DNA from: Candidatus Melainabacteria bacterium
GTDB lineage: Bacteria; Cyanobacteriota; Vampirovibrionia; Obscuribacterales; Obscuribacteraceae
Reading direction: 5' to 3'
Length of the DNA stretch: 64,000 nucleotides
Assembly: GCA_003151275.1 (NCBI GenBank)
Contig: PLXC01000013.1
Location: 1-64,000 of the forward strand
A model generated the notes under the pieces. It was not told the DNA's origin. It did no database searches and worked only from the letters and a program-made list of their open reading frames with translations. This document shows positions 27,006 to 34,222 of this stretch, piece by piece (within the stretch, counting starts at the first letter, position 1; every line of letters begins with the position of its first letter). The translations under genes and the position numbers were made by a program.

Positions 27006-27380
27006 ATGTCCCCAAATCGGCGCAAAAAAATAGTTCCAATCTCACTAAACAACTACTCAGTAACTGGCGAAAAACTGGTTAACTTTAAAGCAGAGTTTTT
27101 TAAGGCTCTCGCGAATCCGATTCGGATCAGAATATTAGATGAATTGCGCTCGGAAGAGCTTACAGTGTCGGAAATTAAGGATAGGCTATCGGTCGAATTA
27201 CCAAACGTTTCTCAACAGTTAGCTGTGCTGAAAGGCAAGAAACTCGTCATCGCCAGGAAGCAAGGTAACAACATCTATTACTCGTGCATTGACCCAACGG
27301 TATTTAAACTGTTAGACGTGGCAAAGCAAATATTCAACAACCATTTGGTTGACATTCAAGAGACACTTAGCCACTTATAG
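27006..27380 (+). CDS. ArsR-family winged-helix transcriptional regulator
   Basis: A 124-residue ArsR-type repressor. The core FFKALANPIRIRILDELRSEELTVSEIKDRLSVELPNVSQQLAVLKGKKLVIARKQGNNIYYSCIDP matches the HTH_ArsR winged helix (recognition helix LPNVSQQLAVLKGKKLV). The metal-sensing ELCVCD-type motif is absent (ELTVSEI instead), so it is a non-canonical ArsR protein whose signal cannot be predicted. It lies in the middle of a set of genes with TTGCGCAA-type elements and is the obvious local candidate to bind them; this is inference. Its own upstream region has TATAAT but no such element. Confidence 0.9.
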   Translation: MSPNRRKKIVPISLNNYSVTGEKLVNFKAEFFKALANPIRIRILDELRSEELTVSEIKDRLSVELPNVSQQLAVLKGKKLVIARKQGNNIYYSCIDPTVFKLLDVAKQIFNNHLVDIQETLSHL

Positions 27381-27466
27381 AAAAACTTTTCTCCAGATGC
27401 AGTGTCGATTTTTTGATAATCCGGCACCGACTTTCTGAAGCTCTAGGCGCAAGAGATTTTTGTACG

Positions 27467-27688
27467 CTAAAAAGGCTGGGCCCTTAAAATTGCACGATCG
27501 TCAGCTTTGATATTGGCACAATGAAACATTCGTATTCCATAGATTCTCTGCAAATTATACCTGGTGCCGTCTAGCTGAAATTGCTCATCAGGATTTGCTA
27601 AACCTTGCAAATCTGTGGTGAACCGCTCAACTAGCCTTTTTGTGGCATGCATATTTCTAGAACTAGCAAGCCTTATTACATTTGCCAC
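27467..27688 (-). CDS. Hypothetical ORF, possibly the 3' end of a broken gene
   Basis: A 73-residue frame from a GTG start (MANVIRLASSRNMHATKRLVERFTTD...). The frame stays open and protein-like upstream to a TGA at 27788-27790, adding FWFQSCRQDASHRL... through GSNFDFCVANVIRL, but with no ATG, GTG or TTG start in that extension. It could be a real gene with the GTG start, or the C-terminal remnant of a longer gene. No domain recognised. It lies between the ArsR gene and the acyl-carrier genes, same strand as the latter. Confidence 0.35.
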   Translation of the reverse strand: MANVIRLASSRNMHATKRLVERFTTDLQGLANPDEQFQLDGTRYNLQRIYGIRMFHCANIKADDRAILRAQPF

Positions 27689-27838
27689 ACAAAAGTCAAA
27701 ATTGCTTCCTGCACCCGATGCGGTGACATCCGTTAATCGATGGCTGGCATCCTGACGGCAACTTTGAAACCAAAAAACCGAGCACGTTCAAGATGAAAGC
27801 CAGACAACTAAATTCTGCTAGTCTGCATTTCGAGAGGT

Positions 27839-28099
27839 TCACTTTGCCAACGCATTATAAATGCGATTTTTGATAAAAGTTGGTTGTTCCGTCTCCACCA
27901 AAGCATTTAGTTCTTGATCGAGAAAAGACAGCCGTTTCTGTATCGCGCCAATGAAAATAAAAGCTGTGTAAATGGTCGTGCCCCGAAAAAACTGAGTTTG
28001 CCAATTTACGATAGGTGTTGGTAAACCTAGTTGCATGGCCGAAGCTTTCAAACTATTTTGAACCAAGCTTTTTCCTGCCTTGATATTTTGGCTTTCCAT
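27839..28099 (-). CDS. Hypothetical protein (86 aa) downstream of the acyl carrier gene
   Basis: An 86-residue frame from an ATG at 28099 with GAGGG nine bases upstream; an in-frame start at 28147 exists but overlaps the acyl carrier gene. The sequence (MESQNIKAGKSLVQNSLKAS...TIYTAFIFIGAIQKRLSFLDQELNALVETEQP) is mostly helical with one moderately hydrophobic segment. No family recognised. It starts 26 bases after the stop of the acyl carrier gene, so the two probably share a transcript. Confidence 0.5.
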   Translation of the reverse strand: MESQNIKAGKSLVQNSLKASAMQLGLPTPIVNWQTQFFRGTTIYTAFIFIGAIQKRLSFLDQELNALVETEQPTFIKNRIYNALAK

Positions 28100-28124
28100 A
28101 ACAAATACCCTCGCTCTTGCACAC

Positions 28125-28793
28125 TTACGCCGTCGTATCCAAAGCATTTTTTGGTTTGATAATCCATTCGATTATCTGATTCACAGTCCGAGCTGCGGAC
28201 AACTCCTCCAAAGAATTTTCCAGCAGCGCACGTCGATCTGAAGGCAAAACACTTTGGAACTTGTTGAGAATTTCGATTCGCTTAATTGAATCAATACCTA
28301 GATCAGATTCAAGGTCCAAACCTGGATCAATCATATCTATCGGGTAGCCAGTTCTTTCGCTTATAAGCTCCATTAGTGCTGCGATAAGACCTTCGTTGTC
28401 TAGTTCGAGTGTCGCTTCATCAATGGGGCTGACTAAGTCAGTTAGAATGACAAAATTTTCTGATGCGGACAACATTCCAGCTTGATCATCTATCAATCTT
28501 TGTTGACTGTGGTCATATACCTTTGACTGTTCTTCAATGTTTGCATCAGGAAGCGGTTGCCTTCGCTGAGGAGGAGGCTCGGCAAGATGCAGTAACTGAC
28601 GGCTGTTCACTCGCGGGGATATTCTGCTTTGCGATCTTTGAACTTCTTGCAGATAACACAACATAACTTCCTGTTGTGTTGAAAGAAAGCACTGAGTCAT
28701 CTGCAACATAGTCTGTTGAAAATGAATCATGACCATTTCTCGTGAATGCACTTGAGCAGAATCGGAAATTGTCCCAATTTGATGGCTAAACAC
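28125..28793 (-). CDS. Acyl carrier protein with PfaA/HglE-type upstream helix
   Basis: A 222-residue protein. The C-terminal 90 residues are an acyl carrier domain; phosphopantetheine would attach to S169 in LDLESDLGIDSIKRIEIL, a pattern typical of ACPs in PfaA/HglE-type (polyunsaturated lipid and heterocyst glycolipid) synthases. Residues 22-50 (MIHFQQTMLQMTQCFLSTQQEVMLCYLQ) resemble the helix at the C-terminus of the KS-AT protein encoded at 30256-33261 (YQQVMLQIANSFMDSQRNVMTSYLQ). It may be a detached piece of the same megasynthase and dock to its partner through this helix. A TATAAT box and TTGCGCAA element (site D) precede it. Confidence 0.85.
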   Translation of the reverse strand: MFSHQIGTISDSAQVHSREMVMIHFQQTMLQMTQCFLSTQQEVMLCYLQEVQRSQSRISPRVNSRQLLHLAEPPPQRRQPLPDANIEEQSKVYDHSQQRLIDDQAGMLSASENFVILTDLVSPIDEATLELDNEGLIAALMELISERTGYPIDMIDPGLDLESDLGIDSIKRIEILNKFQSVLPSDRRALLENSLEELSAARTVNQIIEWIIKPKNALDTTA

Positions 28794-28820
28794 CTAGTTA
28801 CCTGACTTATAAGAGATTAG

Positions 28821-28853
28821 CAGTTGCAAAATTGCGCAACTATATACATTATA
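28821..28853 (-). promoter_or_regulatory. -10 box and TTGCGCAA element, site D (acyl carrier gene)
   Basis: On the minus strand: TATAAT (28853-28848), eight bases, then TTGCGCAATTTTGCAACTG (28839-28821), about 30 bases before the ATG. Only one base in the left part of the core differs from sites B and C. Confidence 0.7.
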
Positions 28854-28904
28854 CTACAGATCCAGACTCTGATTGCTTCTCGCCTGAGTAGACATTATTA
28901 GTAA

Positions 28905-28969
28905 TTGAGCAATTCGAGGATTAATGAGGTAAGATGAAGTTAATGACATAAGCAATTGCTTGATTGCGT
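28905..28969 (+). promoter_or_regulatory. Degenerate TTGCGCAA-like elements, sites E/F
   Basis: TTGAGCAATTCGAGG (28905-28919) follows ATTATT/TATTAG, and AGCAATTGCTTGATTGCG (28951-28968) lies 45 bases further on. Both are looser matches to the element at sites A-D and precede the LRV/receiver gene pair. Confidence 0.45.
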
Positions 28970-28995
28970 ATGTATCTACAAAAAGTGTGATGATT

Positions 28996-29409
28996 ATGAA
29001 CAATGAAAATTTTCTCGCCTCGAACCCTGATACCAGTGCCGAAAGGCTGTCTTCACTAAGTCATGACGCATCTTCTGATGTGCGCCGACATGTGGCTGAG
29101 AACCCTCACGCACCAATCAGTGCACTACTTGATCTGATTCACGATTCAGACAGTACGGTACGTTACAGCGCCATCGGTAATCCCCACTTGACGGACGAAG
29201 CGCTGGAAACTTTGCAGCATGATTTAAATCCAGACGTTCGCTATCGACTGGCTTCAAATCATCAGGTGCCAACTCATGTCCTCAATCACTTAACTCAAGA
29301 TGAAAATCCCTACGTCGCTTTCCGGGCGAAAACCACTCTGCATCGATTGCTGGATGGTGTGGCTTTGGAACATCGTGCAAAACAAGGAGAAAAAAAACAC
29401 AAATGGTAG
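28996..29409 (+). CDS. Small LRV/HEAT-like repeat protein
   Basis: A 137-residue cytoplasmic protein of about five leucine-rich-variant repeats (e.g. RLSSLSHDASSDVRRHVAENPHAPISALLDLIHDSDSTVRYSAIGNPHLTDEALETLQHDLNPDVRYRLASNH). It has the 'D-x-x-x-x-V-R-x-x-x-A-x-N-x-x-x-P' repeat seen in the other LRV genes of this window. The start is unsure: ATGs at 28990 and 28996 both fit. Its stop overlaps the next start by seven bases, so it is coupled to the receiver-like gene. Confidence 0.75.
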   Translation: MNNENFLASNPDTSAERLSSLSHDASSDVRRHVAENPHAPISALLDLIHDSDSTVRYSAIGNPHLTDEALETLQHDLNPDVRYRLASNHQVPTHVLNHLTQDENPYVAFRAKTTLHRLLDGVALEHRAKQGEKKHKW

Positions 29410-29810
29410 ATAAGATTCTTGCTCTAAAGGAACGTCCGGAATACGCACGTGCATTCAGAGATATGATTGAGCCGCACGGCTACCAGGTCCTTATAGCAAA
29501 TACCGTTGAGGAGGCGCTTGAGACGCTTAGGGAAGATGAAGATATCGACATGGTAATTGCAGCTGTTCATCTTGAAGTAGGTAATGTATTCGACCTGATT
29601 AGAGCAATGCGCCGCGACGATCAGTTAAAGCGAATTCCGATAGTTTGCTTGAACATCAATCCCGGACGCTATGCAAATTATTTCAACGACAGCTTAGAAG
29701 TAGCTTCTAAAGGACTAGGTGTGGACCGTTTTATAACAATGCAGAATTATGATGCAAAAGAGTTATGGAAACAAATCGACAAAATACTGCCAATCTATAG
29801 TGGAAGATAA
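29403..29810 (+). CDS. Receiver-like (response regulator fold) protein
   Basis: A 135-residue protein with a CheY-like alternating pattern (KILALKERPEYARAFRDMIEPHGYQVLIANTVEEALETLREDEDIDMVIAAVHLEVGNVFDLIRAMRRDDQLKRIPIVCLNINPGRYANYF). The usual phospho-acceptor Asp position reads MVIAAVHLEVGN, without an obvious Asp, and the N-terminal acidic pair is missing, so it is probably a pseudo-receiver that acts without phosphorylation. It overlaps the LRV gene by seven bases. A decayed copy follows at 29958-30170. Confidence 0.7.
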   Translation: MVDKILALKERPEYARAFRDMIEPHGYQVLIANTVEEALETLREDEDIDMVIAAVHLEVGNVFDLIRAMRRDDQLKRIPIVCLNINPGRYANYFNDSLEVASKGLGVDRFITMQNYDAKELWKQIDKILPIYSGR

Positions 29811-29957
29811 AACACACGCTACTCGACGGTGATAAACCGATCTAATCTCTACTTTGAAAAATAGCCTTCCTGGCATGTTTGCACCGTATGTAGTGGCTCA
29901 TGGATTAAGTGATAATTCATAAATATGACGAAAACCACACACAGGTAGTTAGACACT

Positions 29958-30170
29958 ATGCCTCATAAAATCCTCGCATTAAAAGAACGTGCCGAATACA
30001 AAGGCGCTCCAGGATCTCATCGAGCCGCACGGGTATCAAGTTCTAATAGCACAAACGGTTGAGGAAGCAATCAAAACGCTACATAGCGAATCAGTAAACA
30101 TGGTAATAGCCGCCATGCCGCCAAATTGTGGAAACAGATTGAACGGATGCTCCCAGATGACGTTCCGTAA
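29958..30170 (+). pseudogene. Decayed duplicate of the receiver-like gene
   Basis: Begins MPHKILALKERAEYKG, like the start of the gene at 29403, then shifts frame to ALQDLIEPHGYQVLIAQTVEEAIKTLHSES...NMVIAA, lacks the middle section, and resumes in another frame as KLWKQIERMLPDDVP, matching LWKQIDKILP of the intact copy, with a stop at 30168-30170. This is a tandem duplicate that has lost function through at least two frame changes and an internal deletion. Confidence 0.85.
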
Positions 30171-30255
30171 CAAGCAATGCGCAATAACATAGTACAAGGC
30201 GCTTTCCGTCTGAATCGGATATCGCTTCCGCTGTGTCTCCAAAATGCTTATACAG

Positions 30256-33200
30256 TTAGCTATCAGTTTGCGATTGACCGGGCTGGCTATTCGGTCTTCT
30301 GCCAGTTTGCAGATAGCTGGTCATTACATTTCTCTGCGAGTCCATAAAACTGTTTGCTATTTGAAGCATTACTTGTTGATAATTGGTAACCAAGCGGTCG
30401 ACTTCCTGCATACCATCTTGAGTCGCAAAAGCTGCTGGAACAGCACAGCTGAGTTTAGGGACCTGATTTGGCATCGAGCTGCTGTTTTTCAATAAGCTCG
30501 ACGAGAAGAAAGCTGCTTGGTCCACTCTCGAATCTTTGTCAGCATTCTTTTCTTTGGAAAAGCTAATGCCGCTGATAGATTGGTTGATTCTTTCATTGCG
30601 CACAGCAAACTTTTCCGCCTTTGCACCGACGTAAGCGGAGATAGCATTTGGCGAAGATGATGGCACCTTGCCTACAGCTTCGGACAAACCATTGCCAGCA
30701 AAAACGACTGGTGTGATATTAGTGCTATTAACGCGATAGAGCAATTTCTTCTTCTTTTTCGAGTTCATTTGCACAGTTTCTTCTTGGACACTGGTGATGT
30801 CTTTAATCCGCCCTCTATACAGGATTCCAGGATTTACTGGAACGCCGTATGCGGCTAGTTGAGCCAATGTATGCAGTAACTGTAAAATGCCATCACGCTC
30901 ATTTCGATCGACTGAAACAGCTAGATGGTCACAAAATTTAGGCTGGTCTAAAATAGACGAAACTAGGTCCGTTAAAACTGCGTTTGGACCGCATTCCACA
31001 AAAACCTTCGCGCCATCAGCATACATGTTTTGAATTTCTTGAAGGAAATTAACTGGTGCAGAAATATGTTCGCCTGTGCCACAACTTGCTAAATTGCTCA
31101 ACATCTCTGATTGGGAAATTGATCCAGCTGCACATAAAGCTACATATTCTCCGCAACCACGACCTGCCACCATATCCGGAATTACGTTTAAGGACTCTAG
31201 CAACCGAAGCATGGCTATATTAGCAGCGCCCATAGCAGGCAGAGCGATTCGGGTCTGGTTTAAGAACATCTCTTGTGTCGCACGCTCTGCTTCCGTGAAG
31301 GCAGGCGGTGGAAAAATATAGTTGGCCAGCGGCTTTTCCAGCTTAGATGCAAGAAGATCAGATGCACTTTCCAGAGACATTCGAACTTCAGGAAATGCAA
31401 TGGTGGCCTCGCTAAGCATGTTAACTCTTTGAGAGCCCTCTCCGGGGAAAAGAAAGGCGACCTTAAAAGAGGGCTGGTGTGGGAAGTAGTAGACGCCGCG
31501 CAGATCTTTAATTTGGTTCTTAGTGCTGTCTTGTATGTCACTCTTTGCACGAATCAATTTTGTTTGCAAATCTTGGAGGCCCGTTGCCACTACTGTCAAA
31601 CATGTTTTCGGCTTGCTCATCCAAGCTGATTTCTGTTTCAAATCCCGTGAAGGTAATTCCCACAGTTTCTGATTTCTAAGGTGCAACTTGTGAGCAAGAT
31701 CTTTTAGTGCCGTATCATTATGGTTTTGTCTGGTCGCTGATTCCACTTGCTCGCTAAGCCAAGATATCGAATCAAAGAGATTGGCGCGAGATGTACCGTA
31801 CGTGATGAATAACTCAGCAGTCCACGTTTGTGATGTTGACTCCTGCTCCTTCGGCAATGCCGGAACATATTCCTCCAAAATGGCATGGAAATTTGTCCCG
31901 CCGAAACCAAATGCACTTACACCTGCACGGCGTGGATGCTTTGACCCGCTTACTCCATCGACCATATTCAACCAGGGCCGTAATTCACTGTTTACGTAGA
32001 AAGGACTATTCGCGAAATCACATGTTGGATTGGGAGTGGTTACTCCCAAAGTTGGTGGTAATACTTTGTGGTGCAGCGCCTTTGCAACTTTGATCAAGGA
32101 AGCGAGTCCAGCCGCTGCTTTTGTGTGTCCTATCATCGTCTTAACTGAGCCAATTGCGCATGCGCTTGTGTTAGCTCCATCTGCTTGAAACACCTGCTTC
32201 AGTGCCTCGATTTCTGCCTTATCACCAGCCACGGTACCAGTACCATGCGCTTCGATCAGACTGACGGTTGAAGGGCATACTCCAGCAGCTTCAAAAGCTC
32301 GATTCAAAGCCAATACTTGCCCTGCTTTACTGGGCGCTGTAAGACTCAAGCCACGACCATCACTCGACCCAGCCACACTGCGAACAACTGCGTAGATCTT
32401 GTCTCCATCGCGCTCTGCATCACCCAATCGCTTCAGCACCAGCGTAGCAATTCCTTCACTGATTACTATGCCGTCTGCAGATGCATCGAAAGCCCGGCAT
32501 CGTCCTGTTGAGGAAAGAGCGTGTGTCTTGCTAAAACTCAAGTAGTCGCCAGGCTGATTGTGTGTGTCAGTGGCACAAAGAAAGACGATATCACTATTGC
32601 GACTTCTCAGCTCCCCTAGGCTGACATACAAAGCCGCTAAAGAGGATGCGCACGCCGCGTCAATACAAAAATTCACGCCGCCTAAGTCAAATCGATTGGC
32701 TACTCTGCCAGCTGTCACATTACCTAGATAACCTGCAAAAGAGTCTTCGCTCCAATCTGGTAATCTGCTCTGCACCTCATCTTTGACGTCGTCGGGCAAC
32801 TCGGAAAGCTTCCATCCAAGCATGGAGCGCAAGGAGTAGAGCGCACTAATTGGAGCTTGACCAGCGTTTGCCAAAATGACGGACGCATTTTGTTTTGGGA
32901 AAGAGCGATTTGTATAACCGGCATCTGCAACCGCGGCTCTGGTAACTTCCAATAGCAGTATTTGCATCGGATCAATCGACTTTAAAACGTTAGGAGGAAT
33001 TCCGTAAATTGTGGGATCGAAGTCGATCTCCTGTAAAAAGCCGCCCCATCTAGAAATAATTTTGTCCGGAGCAAGCGGATCTGCGTCATAGAATTCTCTC
33101 CAATCCCAATGCCCAATTGGTATTTCTTCGATCGCATCAACTTTCTTGAGGATATTTTGCCAATACGTTTCCAGGTCATTTGCTTTTGGAAACAAGCACG

Positions 33201-33261
33201 ACATCCCTACTATCGCTACAGAATCTGAAGCTATATCCGATTGCTGAGATGTTTCAACCAT
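30256..33261 (-). CDS. PfaA/HglE-like polyketide synthase: ketosynthase plus degenerate acyltransferase
   Basis: A 1001-residue protein. Residues 13-470 are a complete beta-ketoacyl synthase: catalytic C204 in IDAACASSL, H339 in EAHGTGT and H379 in MIGHTKAAAG. Residues 590-770 are an acyltransferase of the polyunsaturated-lipid synthase type (KVAFLFPGEGSQRV, PDMVAG-RGCGEYVALCAAG). Its active-site GHSxGE reads GRGCGE: Ser and His are both gone, and roughly 100 residues are missing between SEMLSNLAS and SAPVNFLQEI, so acyl loading is unlikely. Residues 960-985 resemble the N-terminal helix of the stand-alone ACP. No KR, DH or ER domains. Promoter TTGCAG-17-TATACT with a TTGCGAA element lies upstream. 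Confidence 0.9.
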   Translation of the reverse strand: MVETSQQSDIASDSVAIVGMSCLFPKANDLETYWQNILKKVDAIEEIPIGHWDWREFYDADPLAPDKIISRWGGFLQEIDFDPTIYGIPPNVLKSIDPMQILLLEVTRAAVADAGYTNRSFPKQNASVILANAGQAPISALYSLRSMLGWKLSELPDDVKDEVQSRLPDWSEDSFAGYLGNVTAGRVANRFDLGGVNFCIDAACASSLAALYVSLGELRSRNSDIVFLCATDTHNQPGDYLSFSKTHALSSTGRCRAFDASADGIVISEGIATLVLKRLGDAERDGDKIYAVVRSVAGSSDGRGLSLTAPSKAGQVLALNRAFEAAGVCPSTVSLIEAHGTGTVAGDKAEIEALKQVFQADGANTSACAIGSVKTMIGHTKAAAGLASLIKVAKALHHKVLPPTLGVTTPNPTCDFANSPFYVNSELRPWLNMVDGVSGSKHPRRAGVSAFGFGGTNFHAILEEYVPALPKEQESTSQTWTAELFITYGTSRANLFDSISWLSEQVESATRQNHNDTALKDLAHKLHLRNQKLWELPSRDLKQKSAWMSKPKTCLTVVATGLQDLQTKLIRAKSDIQDSTKNQIKDLRGVYYFPHQPSFKVAFLFPGEGSQRVNMLSEATIAFPEVRMSLESASDLLASKLEKPLANYIFPPPAFTEAERATQEMFLNQTRIALPAMGAANIAMLRLLESLNVIPDMVAGRGCGEYVALCAAGSISQSEMLSNLASCGTGEHISAPVNFLQEIQNMYADGAKVFVECGPNAVLTDLVSSILDQPKFCDHLAVSVDRNERDGILQLLHTLAQLAAYGVPVNPGILYRGRIKDITSVQEETVQMNSKKKKKLLYRVNSTNITPVVFAGNGLSEAVGKVPSSSPNAISAYVGAKAEKFAVRNERINQSISGISFSKEKNADKDSRVDQAAFFSSSLLKNSSSMPNQVPKLSCAVPAAFATQDGMQEVDRLVTNYQQVMLQIANSFMDSQRNVMTSYLQTGRRPNSQPGQSQTDS

Positions 33262-33385
33262 AAGTTTTAAAAACCATCATTAGCCTGAGAGTGAAACCCT
33301 ATTTGTAACACCGGGGAGATAACAATTACTTGAGGAGCTTTCGTGCCTCTGTACTGGAATTATTTTTCTTCGATTTCAAGCGCTT

Positions 33386-33416
33386 AGTATAATAGCAATT
33401 GCGAAAGTCTGCAATT
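33386..33416 (-). promoter_or_regulatory. Probable PKS promoter with internal TTGCGAA element, site G
   Basis: Minus strand: TTGCAG (33414-33409), 17 bases, TATACT (33391-33386). The spacer holds TTTCGCAATTGCT, so the element lies between -35 and -10. The plus strand offers TATAAT at 33388-33393, so the region may work in both directions. Confidence 0.5.
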
Positions 33417-33439
33417 AATCTGCCTGAAGCTCTCATCAC

Positions 33440-33504
33440 TTGAAAAAAAGTAACAAAAGAAGCTAGAATAAGGACAATTGCATAATTGCACAATTGCGCA
33501 ATTG
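33440..33504 (+). promoter_or_regulatory. Promoter and clustered CAATTGC elements, site H
   Basis: TTGAAA (33440-33445), 18 bases, TAGAAT (33464-33469), then CAATTGCATAATTGCACAATTGCGCAATTG from 33475 to 33504, which contains three to four overlapping copies of the TTGCGCAA-type half site. It precedes the gene at 33559. No gene is visible between 33262 and 33558. Confidence 0.6.
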
Positions 33505-33558
33505 ACTGAGTCTCAGCCTGAGCCTGTGTCTTCTAAATGAAATTAAGCTCGGACTGGA

Positions 33559-33879
33559 ATGAAACTAAAAATCCGAGCTTTGGGAGATATCCGAGTGTAT
33601 GAAAGCAAAGTTCTTGAGGTCTTGTTGAAGATGTCCTCAACGCTCCATTGGATTGAGCAAAATCAGCCTGCTGAACGGCTACAGCTACCGGTTGAACACG
33701 GAGACGCGATGAAACGATTGGAGAACATGGGCATAGTAACTCGACGAAGTCATCACCTTTTGTCGTTGCAAAAGCAACGTTTACAGAGACTTCTACGCAG
33801 GGAGCTGATGCTTTGCCCGCGACTAAAGGAGAGATGTTTGTCCGAATTTAGTGCTTTGTTCGAACCGACAACATTGTGA
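33559..33879 (+). CDS. Hypothetical protein (106 aa)
   Basis: A 106-residue basic protein (MKLKIRALGDIRVYESKVLEVLLKMSSTLHWIEQNQPAERLQLPVEHGDAMKRLENMGIVTRRSHHLLSLQKQRLQRLLRRELML...). The arrangement of helices and a 'RLENMGIVTRR' segment resembles a winged-helix DNA-binding domain, but the match is weak and I do not assign it. Its stop overlaps the start of the next gene (TGATG), so the two are translated together. Site H and a good promoter precede it. Confidence 0.5.
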   Translation: MKLKIRALGDIRVYESKVLEVLLKMSSTLHWIEQNQPAERLQLPVEHGDAMKRLENMGIVTRRSHHLLSLQKQRLQRLLRRELMLCPRLKERCLSEFSALFEPTTL

Positions 33880-34172
33880 TGTCAGCTGTACAAAAGGCTA
33901 TGAGTCCAAATGACATACGATTTGAACTAGCTACGACCTGGATTACAGGTCTAGTTCGGCATTTAGCGGAGTCATCAAAATTGGGTGTCATCTCGATCGA
34001 GTGGAAGATGCAAGATAAGTTGTTCATTATGGAAATAGAGGGCAATGGTGGGAAGAAGGCATCAAAACTCTTTGAACCTTCAGAACTTGTCTCGTTTCCT
34101 TTGGAAGGTGCAAATCAACTAGCCTTTGAGGCGCAATTGACTCGATTAATACAATTTTTTAAAAAGAGATAA
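33879..34172 (+). CDS. Hypothetical protein (about 97 aa)
   Basis: A soluble alpha/beta protein of about 97 residues (MSAVQKAMSPNDIRFELATTWITGLVRHLAESSKLGVISIEWKMQDKLFIMEIEG...). It overlaps the preceding gene at TGATG, which places it in the same operon; no family recognised. It is the last gene of the run of elements that begins at site A. Confidence 0.5.
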   Translation: MSAVQKAMSPNDIRFELATTWITGLVRHLAESSKLGVISIEWKMQDKLFIMEIEGNGGKKASKLFEPSELVSFPLEGANQLAFEAQLTRLIQFFKKR

Positions 34173-34222
34173 GTAATAACACAAGATCTCAAGGCAGATC
34201 TCGGTAGATTGCTGCACCGCAT

